A stretch of DNA of 64,000 bases from Kappaphycus alvarezii (taxonomy: Eukaryota; Rhodophyta; Florideophyceae; Gigartinales; Solieriaceae), in the NCBI GenBank assembly GCA_002205965.3, contig NADL03000604.1:1178001-1242000 (forward strand). Reading direction: 5' to 3'. The translations under genes and the position numbers were made by a program. This document shows, one piece after another, positions 56,436-64,000 of this stretch (within the stretch, counting starts at the first letter, position 1; each line of letters starts with the position of its first letter). Below the pieces are notes generated by a model. That model worked only from the letters and a program-made list of their open reading frames with translations, made no database searches and had not been told where the DNA came from.

Positions 56436-58690
56436 ATGGAAGCTAAGAAAATGGCTTTAAATGACCCCTACTTATTGCCGAAGGCATTTTTTATATCCAC
56501 AGCACATTCTAGTCGTGTTAATTTTCTTCCTCAAAAATCTCGGATGCCTCCGAGGATTCTTTGGGGAAGTTCCCGCTGGCCGAAAAAGAGGCTACAGTCG
56601 CCGGTCATAGCACCTCACCACGCTCGGAAACCCATCATTTGAGTAGTGCCTCTAGGAAATACTCCGATACGGAAATTTATATACCTTCAAAAATATATTA
56701 AGATTACCGAAAACCGCTTTCCTTTCCTGAAACTGATGTAGATACCTCCTCCTTAGACCAAATAATCCATGATTATCATTCTATTTCTGTTAAAATAGAC
56801 GATACCAAAGACGAAGCAACGGATTTTTGAAAGCTCTCTTGGCGTTGGCAAAAAATACCTTGACACGTTGCCGAGAAAGTGCCTTAAAAAAATTTCCTTG
56901 AATACCCATAATTAGACACCCATAACATTCTTTCCCTCTCCGTTAAAGCTATGAAGGATAATATGAACCCAGATAGTCTTTGGCATTCACTGTTTGTGTT
57001 CAGCGCCCTTCCTTGTCTCCCTTCCGGCAATTCTTCCCTCCGGAATCAAGCCGAACTAATGCGCGCCTTATGAATTTATATGGCGGGATGGAACCACTGC
57101 TCCCGAACTCCGCATTTGAAACAACTTCATGGCCAACCTTCCTTTCTACTCTACTTTCAGCTTCGAATCAGGACAAAAAACAATGTTTTATCGTGAAGAT
57201 GAGAATATAAAATGACTAGTAACCAATAAAATCGTAAGTATTGAAAAGAAAGAAGCTTTCATCGATATAGACGGAAGTGTAACACAGTTTTTGGTACATA
57301 AAATTCGCCCATATACAAGGAAATTTGATCATACTTTAGCCGCTCTTGAAATAGTCGTTACCATCCCATACTCCATGTTAACACGCTTCACTCATATATC
57401 CCCCAAAAATTTCCTATCTACCTCTCGAAGATATTCAATTTTAAGGAATCTCCCAGAAATATACAGCCATTTATTTACTCCGAACGTACACAAATACAAG
57501 GCCTCCTGGACCGCAAAGTCTGGACTACAGTTTCGCAGTAGGATCTTCCAAAGAGGGCTAACATTTTAAATAATGGATTGGTCCTGACTTTAACAATTGA
57601 GAAGCAGTAAACCCCGTCTTATAACTTTGATAAGTCGCAAAAGTGATACTTGAAGAGAATAGAAACCTATAAGTGCATAAATCCACAAATGTGAGGGAAA
57701 ATTCGACCTACTTCATCTCTTGACTTGCGGCAATTACCAAATTACGCATTTGGAGACCCAATTTCAGCCAGATTTACCTTTTTTCCTCGGAACTTCTTTG
57801 TATAAATTTCAATTAAAGACAACTCCTCAGTTGTGACACCTAGATGAAAAGATTCTCAAATAATTTAAGGCCCTCCTCGGTAAATCGTACAAAGAAGATT
57901 TGTAGAATCGTACGGTGGTTGCAAAACTAAAAGGTGATCTCGGACTTATACCGCCCTTGAGTGATATGGAACTTATACATGGATATACGTATACCACATA
58001 TACATATATATGGACTTATATCGTCCTTGGGTGATATGGAACTCACTCTCTTATTTCATTTGATAGATTGCGAGGAATGATTGGCGTCTAAATTGATAGT
58101 AAAATACTTTGTAGAAATTCATTTCTTAGTCTGACAGGATAAACACTTGAGAAGTTTGATTTAAGGGGGCACGAGTTCGACAATATCGCGTTTTCCGGTG
58201 TTCCTGTAACTACTATGGCCAGTCTTCTCATCATCTTCCAAAGATGATACATCTCTAAGCATTCTACTCTTTCTGGAGGGTCATCATTTAATGAATACCG
58301 CTTCCCTCGTAAAAAGCTTTTTTGGGACACACAAAATCGCCCATATATTTCTTGTGCCATCTTCTTGGTCGCCTAGTACACTTGATGCCACTTTAATTCA
58401 GAAAGTATCAAATTTGAACAAAATTGTCCCGAGCTATCAGAAAAATCCAAATACATCTATTTCTTATTCACAATTGAATATCCCTTCCCGTCTTATCATC
58501 GTGTGCTCGGAAGCCAATTTCTTAAATCATGAGTATATCAAATATCTGGTAGGTATTTTTATTCTGCCCATCGTCTCCTCCGACAAGTGCCACATACTCC
58601 ACAACTCTATAAATAAAATTCATCGCGTTGTACACTCTGCTCCATACTCGAAGCTCATTTTTCTCCTTCATGGATACTTTCTGTTTTGAC
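56436..58690 (+). mobile_element. Ty1/copia pol fossil (second family member)
   Basis: Read in changing frames, the plus strand follows copia pol order. At about 56930-57060 LSLSVKAMKDNMNPDSL and an RNQAELMRALMNL segment match the integrase C-terminal region of the element at 40.1 kb. At about 57235-57310 EAFIDIDGSVTQFLVHKIRPY follows, as in the dsDNA-binding end of integrase. At about 58060-58200 RGMIGVYID, SLT and FDNIAFSGVPVTTM fit the RT block around YVDD and the later FtG; the catalytic pair is degraded to YIDSKI-like. At about 58510-58660 CSEANFLNHEYIKYLVGIFI and SINKIHRVVHSAPYSKLIF match RNase H. All parts are broken by stops and shifts. LTRs were not identified. Confidence 0.65.
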
Positions 58691-60000
58691 TTTACAATTC
58701 GAATGAACATGCAATCATTTCATTGGCGAAGTATTGCTTTGAATATGCTCCGTATTTGTCGTTATAACAAAATATTATTTTACGGCCAAAAAGATTCATG
58801 ATTGACCTTGCCGTAGTTAAAGATGAGTAAGACAGTAAGGATGTTTCCAATTTTAGGTACCTGGGCACAGCTGACTACGAAACTGACGACTTCTTCAGGA
58901 TAAATAACTGCTTCTTTCTGACTACAATTATGTAGAATACATTTGTTTACTTCTAATTGAGCAATATGTCATACTTCAACCTAAAATCGCAGTGAGTCAA
59001 GAGTTTCATGAACAGAAGACTGGGAAGTGTCAGGAATTTTTGAGGTGACTCATCGTCGATTCGACTCATTTAAAGTAAGCTAGTTATCAAAATACTGCTG
59101 TGGAAGTCATAGCCACGCACACTATACACATTATACAGTTCAATGATTCAACTTCTTTGTAGACTCCCACTATAGCTAGCAATCCCTTCATTAAGCTGAA
59201 CCAATCGGGGAAAAGTATGCTTCCGACTGTATTATGTATTGGTTCCATACTTGTCTAGGTAGCAAAGCAATAAAATCCTTATTGTGTCAAGGTCCTTTGG
59301 TCTCTGACAGACCTTGTCCAAAATAAATTTATTCAATGCAGTTCTATCTTAGTTAGTCTATCTGAAGTTAGACAAATGCCGAGGTTCAGCAGAGTATCAG
59401 CCTGAACCAGCCATAGATTTCACAAAGCATAATTAAACCGGTGAACTCAAAAACAAAAAATACCTATTATCCAGACATTTCAGTACAGTACTGTAGTACT
59501 GTGCTGTTAGGCTTCCATTCTTATGTGCTCGGTACACGTGCAGTATCCGTTCAGTGCAGTGGCATGAACATTTTTTACAGGTAGTACCCACTTGGTGTGA
59601 ATTTAGTGCCCCTTCGTCTCCTATGTAAAGTGTCCCAGACCCGGTAACCAGGAGCGAAGACACATCAAATGATGGTACTAAAGTTAATACGCAAACCAGA
59701 ATTCTGCAACTAAACTGTAATTGTACTACAATGAAAAATCTGTAAGGATCTCTTTTTTTTCAGTGAGCTGAATTGCAGAAATGGGCTCACGGCTACAATT
59801 AAAGCTGGTCAAATGTGAGTATTACCAACTACCCTTTTACATCATACGCAAGTATAACCCTATTTATGCTTCCTGTTTACCCATCTCCCCCACCTCTTTT
59901 CCATCAATAATCCAATAATCCAAAGCACAATGAGAAAAGCTCGGCAAAAAATGAAACGAAAGTAGTCAGTCTTCAACGGCCAAAAAAGTAGCAAAACATA
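58691..60000. other. No recognisable gene
   Basis: AT-rich, with the right copy of the 29-bp repeat (59398-59426) and a GTAC run at 59482-59505. A poly-pyrimidine stretch lies near 59750. The 5' end of the Harbinger element presumably lies between 59700 and 60000. Confidence 0.4.
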
Positions 60001-61154
60001 ATGCTCATTATCATGAAAAGTAGACGAATGTACGTCAACAACTCAACTCTGCTTCCATCAGCAATGAAACTCTATATGAGGGTAAGAAAGGACTACAGGG
60101 ATCATCTCAGTAGGGAGATGCGTATCAAAGAAGCAGTATTTGTTGTCAAATTTTTCAGTATGTTTGATTTCGATTTCATACTGCACTTCAGGTTTAAAAG
60201 AAGTAAAATTGAACGAACCGTACCTCTCATTGAATGGACTGAAGAGAGGGTAGGCGCATCAATGAGCAAGTATAGAACCTACCCTTCACCATCTGCTTTC
60301 GTGTTACTTAAAAGAATCTCTACTCCGCAGACATGGAGGGAGGCGGAAGAATTCTTTGGAAACTACAATGAACACATATGTGAGATGTTTTGGGAGAATA
60401 TTTTGACTTCTTTTTTGAAAAAACTGTTCTCCCTGACTTCCAGGCTGAAACAATCATACATGGAAAACAGAATGGAAGCTTTGTCAACTGCATTTTTGGA
60501 AAAATGTCAGGCATTATCGAACTGTGTTGTATTTATAGATGGAAAATTTATACGAATTTCAAAACTCGGAGATAGCAAGCTTCAAAAGGTAGTTCATAAT
60601 GGTCAAAAAAGAAAGAGGTGTCTCATGTTTCAGGCTGTTCCAACACCTGATTGAATGTTTGCGCATAGATTCGGACCCATTGAATGTCTAAACCACGATT
60701 GGGCGCTGTATGTAGGATCTGAACTGGATAATAAGCTATAAAGTCTACCAAGCGCTGGTGGAAATCAATACTGTACCTACGGAGGTAGTGGACACAGCTA
60801 GGGGTCCTTTCTTGATAATCCATTTCAAGAATCATCCCTTAACATCGAGCAGAAGCACTTCATGAAGGCAATTTCTATTGGCAGAGTAACTTTGTAATGG
60901 ATGGTCAAGGAAGTCAAAATATACTGGACTGTGTTTTATTTCAAGAGGAGCTTCGAATCAAGCAGTTGCCAGTTGCAGCACTTTACTTCTCTGAAATTCT
61001 TCTGTCCAACGTTCGAAACTGTTTCTATCTTAATCAAAGACCGAAATTCTTCAACTGTAGCCTTAAAAATTTAGAATGGTTCATGAACTCCCAAGTAAAT
61101 GTATTTAATTCCTATATTCAACGGAACGGAAAGAAGCGAGGTCAAAATATGTAG
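60001..61154 (+). pseudogene. PIF/Harbinger transposase with catalytic Glu replaced by a stop
   Basis: The ATG-led frame (60001-60654, 217 aa) contains PSAFVLLKRISTPQTWREAE, NYNEHICEMFWE, then NCVVFIDGKFIRISKLG (first catalytic Asp) and NGQKRKRCLMFQAVPTPD. In the same phase it continues beyond a TGA with FGPIECLNHDWALYVGSELD (second Asp; the family has GRRHDw), stops at 60739 and 60799, LNIEQKHF and SIGRVTL. A TAA at 60895-60897 then stands where the family has the catalytic Glu (V.vEWMF), followed by WMVKEVKIYW. After one further frame change (about 60955) the C-terminus reads LPVAALYFSEILLSNVRNCF, KFFNCSLKNLEWF. The sequence is otherwise well preserved, so inactivation is fairly recent. It converges with the Myb-like gene at 61656-62156. 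Confidence 0.8.
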
Positions 61155-61655
61155 CGGATGTGGGGAGGAACGAACTGCGGGAGAAGGACTTTGCTGGAGG
61201 TCCGTGGGTGAAGCCCCCAAACGAAATCGACATTTATGTCTAGAGGAATATAATTGAAACGAAAGAGAGAAGACGTATGTAAACGAAATCCCTTAGACTA
61301 AAGAACTACCTCCTAAATATAAAACTTATCTAACTCAAGCTTGCTTCGATTCTCCCTTTCTTTTTTGCGTTCTGTGTGGTCTATTTAATCTTTCTCCTTC
61401 TCCAATTCCAAGGGCGCAATATATGCATATAGTGTCTTCTTTTCAAACTCAATCCGCGAGTTACCGAACGCCTTTAGTGCGACATGAACATATCATTATC
61501 ATCGTGGAACGAATTACTCGCAGTCTCGTCAGCGCGATGCTTCGGCGGTTTCTGTACGTCCGTTGATTGAACCCTGTCTCCCTCGCTTGTTGCCTCAAAT
61601 TCCTTTTATTTCATCACTGGCGCACGAATCATAGATCCTATCACATCTTTCCCGC
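61155..61655. other. Spacer between convergent Harbinger genes
   Basis: Non-coding sequence between the 3' ends of the transposase and the Myb-like gene. No structure seen. Confidence 0.5.
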
Positions 61656-62156
61656 TCATTTTTCTTCCATTTCTTTATGATTGGCGCATTTCGTGTCTGT
61701 GAAATCCTCGTCCTGTTCGGTAATAATGCTCAAAAGATGTTTCAGCTCCATTACTACTGCTCCAATGCCACTCATCATGCTGTCTATATTATAGCTCTCG
61801 TCAACCCTCTGTTGAATACGCGTATACCTATCCTGAATATATTTCCATGTAGCATTGCAGAACACTTTTTTTGCCGCATTCGCTCCTTTCACCGCAGTTT
61901 CAAACTTCTCTCTGGTCGCAACATTTGGTGCAATGTGCGCCTTGGCAGCTGAAACCTCGCGAACGATTTTTAAATCATCACCTGCCGTAAAATTGGGCCT
62001 GTGACACGTAAGTTCCATCGTCGATGTTGAACTTTTCGCATTTGTATTTAAGGTAGGCGCAACGGTAGATGAAGATGATTGGAGCTTCGGAGAAGGGGTC
62101 ATATGTGCATCAGCATAATTCACATCTGCATCCGCTGCAAAAGCAGGGTCGGCCAT
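61656..62156 (-). CDS. Harbinger-associated Myb/SANT-like DNA-binding protein, intact
   Basis: An uninterrupted 166-codon gene with ATG at 62156 (MADPAFAADAD...). An open extension upstream starts with GTG and is not needed. Residues about 65-130 read RPNFTAGDDLKIVREVSAAK, IAPNVATREKFETAV, VFCNATWKYIQDRYTRIQQR, matching the trihelix Myb/SANT-like domain of Harbinger accessory genes (dd..LlreV...., w..v...., v..r...dr+..ll). The C-terminal part has SGIGAVVMELKHLLSIITEQ, a helical dimerisation-like segment. Such proteins bind the element's ends and help the transposase enter the nucleus. A diverged partner lies at 63327-64000. Its open frame contrasts with the broken transposase next door. Confidence 0.65.
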   Translation of the reverse strand: MADPAFAADADVNYADAHMTPSPKLQSSSSTVAPTLNTNAKSSTSTMELTCHRPNFTAGDDLKIVREVSAAKAHIAPNVATREKFETAVKGANAAKKVFCNATWKYIQDRYTRIQQRVDESYNIDSMMSGIGAVVMELKHLLSIITEQDEDFTDTKCANHKEMEEK

Positions 62157-62599
62157 GTTGAAACGCGTAAAGGTGGTTATTGCATACGGGAGCGATAGAG
62201 TGAGGAATATATACACGAGTTAGGGGGTGATCGCGTGAAAATGATTACTTGGTGAGAGAAAACTCGGGAAATTTTTCGAAGTGTTGTAACCGTATTACGG
62301 AATAGTTGCAATTTTCACTTCACCAAGAGCTCACATTTCTGCGACTTCGCTCACGTAAAATTGCAGAATACTACAATGATTTCTATTACTGTAATTTAGC
62401 TACAGCTTCGTCAAGTTTAATTGAAGTTTTTCTTTCTTGTAAAATCTCTACTACCACCATTCTGTTCCGTGCTTTTCAACTTCGAATTGAATTTATTACA
62501 GTATTTTACTGTAGAGTACATTAATTTTTAGCTAACCATTGATTTATATTAGCCGCTGGTTCTCATTTCATCAATTGTCATTCCTATTCAAAATTATGG
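62157..62599. other. No recognisable gene
   Basis: Likely 5' side of the Myb-like gene and the end of the Harbinger element. No convincing terminal inverted repeat could be paired by eye with the left side near 59700. Confidence 0.4.
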
Positions 62600-63110
62600 A
62601 AAGGGACCGAAAAAATCTTAGTAGGGGAATTCTATTCTGCGCTTAGGGATGTCACGCTATGGTGGTATGAACTTGGTTTGGGAGATCCAGAAAGTCAAAA
62701 TTACTAATTTCGGAGGTGAAAATGGCAACATCAAGTATGTTGAGACTCTAACGAGTACTTCTCTGCCTTTTGATGGAGATATGCCTCTGATTCGGACGTT
62801 TATATAGGATGTTACACATTCTCATCGAGCTATAGTGGCCAAGTTTTGGCTTAAGGACAAGTTTTCAAAAGATGTGATGAACAGCCTATTCTCCTAGCTT
62901 AAATCTTATAGAAACTATATTAAATTTTATTCTGCTCTGTTTGTGCAAATAAGAGGGAACCAAATACACTGAAATCACTATAAGAACGCATTTTGGATAG
63001 TTGGGAGAGTATCGAATCTGAAATGTTTGAGAAGTTGGTCCTTCTGTGCCCAAACGGTGTGAAGACGTGATAAGTACTGATGGGATGCCGATTGAGTACT
63101 AAACTATTTG
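62600..63110 (+). pseudogene. Tc1/mariner transposase C-terminal half, degraded
   Basis: Frames read GENGNIKYVETL, TSTSLPFDGDMP and DVTHSHRAIVAKFWLKDKF. The family has n..kYve.L, llp and the second Asp block DnA..Hra......wl; here the residue before V is a stop. The SPDLNPIEN block is unrecognisable, but NAFLDSWESIESEMFEKLVLL follows at about 62980-63045, corresponding to the W..i.....kLv.smp end. It differs in sequence from the fossils at 23-26 kb, so it is a separate lineage. Confidence 0.55.
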
Positions 63111-63326
63111 AACTTTTCGTAGAGCTAGTCATGAGATGTTGTTATCCTTTGTGTTCTAAAAGTTTGTTCTAGGGTCATGCAGCATATTAGCCATACTACG
63201 CACGATAAATTATGAATACCGGGAGGCAAAATTATTCCACCAGTTGCAACTTATTTTACATATTGTAGAATTTCCCTAACATTGCGTGACGAACCAAGAA
63301 GATCTAAGGGTAGTTAGTGAAGTCCT
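63111..63326. other. Short spacer
   Basis: Nothing recognisable between the Tc1/mariner fossil and the second Myb-like gene. Confidence 0.4.
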
Positions 63327-64000
63327 GTGAGGAAATCGGTGCGCACAAAAGCAGGAACTGCTCCCTCCAACGGTCTGACTTGGGCGCCTCGAAAAGAAAT
63401 GGCGGAGCCCAAGCTTGACAACAGCCCATCAGAAACCCAGCTTCAAGCTCAACACACCCAGCCCTTTCCCCTATACATGTCCCTCAATACCTTTGTCCGT
63501 TCTGCATGCGCAGAAATTCGCCCTCAAGGGTAGTACCCTGCTGAGCCGCGTACCGCAAACGCTTAACCACCCGTCGCGCTTTTCCGGCGAATACTGCCTT
63601 GTCCTAATCCGAGATGTCGCCGCTGCAAAAGTTCACATAGCCCCAAAAGGTGACCCACGTGAGCGCATTTAGTTTGCTGCGACAAAAGCCAATGAAACAA
63701 AACGGCTATGTGATGTGGTGACATGGAAGTCCGTTCAAGACAGGTATATGCGGTTGCAAGAACGTTTTAATGGCTACGAAAAATGTAGAGCCGTATGGTT
63801 GGGGTTGCTGGAGAGATATAAAAGATGGAAGAGCTCTTGACTACAATGTGCGTCGCAAGCTCTGACTCCTACAGGATGCGCAACGCAAAAAGCGACAGAA
63901 GGTAGTGGACGAAGAGGCGTGGAAAGAGTTACTGAGGCAGAAATCAGAAAGTACGCGACAAAGCGGCGCGGTCGAAGTACGAAAACTCTGTTTTGGGTCT
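63327..64000 (+). pseudogene. Second Harbinger Myb/SANT-like gene, broken and cut by the window edge
   Basis: The plus strand at about 63560-63780 reads RFSGEYCLVLIRDVAAAKVH, IAPKGDPRERI, then after a stop FAATKANETKRLCDVVTWKS and VQDRYMRLQERF. Block for block this parallels the intact gene at 61656-62156 (FTAGDDLKIVREVSAAKAHI, IAPNVATREKFE, TWKYIQDRYTRIQQR). Upstream is a Pro/Thr/Ser-rich N-terminus. It is a paralogue on the opposite strand with at least two breaks, and it continues past the end of the window. Confidence 0.6.

Noticed and set aside
1-64000. tRNA, rRNA and snRNA genes
   Set aside because: I scanned for T-loop (GGTTCGAATCC) words and conserved rRNA segments and found none in a full cloverleaf context. 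A covariance-model scan would be decisive.

Overview
The window looks like nuclear DNA of a eukaryote, and I infer a florideophyte red alga (Chondrus-like). The few host genes read as long uninterrupted frames in small islands, set in a large amount of decayed transposon sequence. There are no bacterial operons, no rRNA, and no tRNA gene I could recognise. The lineage call is an inference from gene style and repeat families; no marker gene proves it.

Three host loci stand out. (1) A bHLH transcription factor with a C-terminal GAF-like region lies on the minus strand at 6762-7814. (2) A 12-TM transporter of the LacY/MFSD6-like MFS branch lies on the plus strand at 32923-34359. (3) A protein with two CTLH/CRA modules and a LisH motif (RanBPM/GID-complex type) lies on the minus strand at 35012-36981, convergent with the transporter; its frame changes twice, at a T5 run and near 35940. 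A 95-codon orphan frame (32484-32771) sits just upstream of the transporter.

Nearly everything else is mobile DNA of many classes. There are three PIF/Harbinger remnants (1.5-2.5, 60.0-62.2 and 63.3-64.0 kb). A Mutator-like long-inverted-repeat element with 9-bp target duplications (3748-4920) is inserted in a LINE tail (3.58-5.41 kb). Two hAT fossils lie at 10.8-12.5 and 52.75-53.64 kb, and three Tc1/mariner fossils at 23.2-24.4, 26.24-26.44 and 62.6-63.1 kb. A DUF7869-type gene (25.0-25.87 kb) and a GC-rich non-LTR element (28.4-32.3 kb) follow. A Ty1/copia element at 39157-43140 has clear LTRs and a GCCTG target duplication, and a second copia pol fossil lies at 56.4-58.7 kb. A psq/pogo-like fragment is at 49.6-50.0 kb.

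The most unusual structure spans 44.57-48.65 kb. A decayed Crypton-type tyrosine recombinase gene lies between two arrays of about twenty short palindromes. Each follows TGTGTCG, exactly 6 nt, CGACACA, with both arms variably decayed; five in the right array are phased at exactly 27 bp. Seven-bp inverted arms around a fixed 6-nt centre resemble tyrosine-recombinase core sites or dimer-binding iterons. I do not know a described element with this layout.

A second structural signal is a dispersed repeat family (both arms of the 3748-4920 element, plus diverged copies near 27.45 and 38.6 kb) in which a hairpin is kept by paired substitutions. The stretches 13.8-23.2, 50.2-52.7 and 53.65-55.4 kb hold nothing I can name beyond short hairpins and GTAC-rich palindromic runs.
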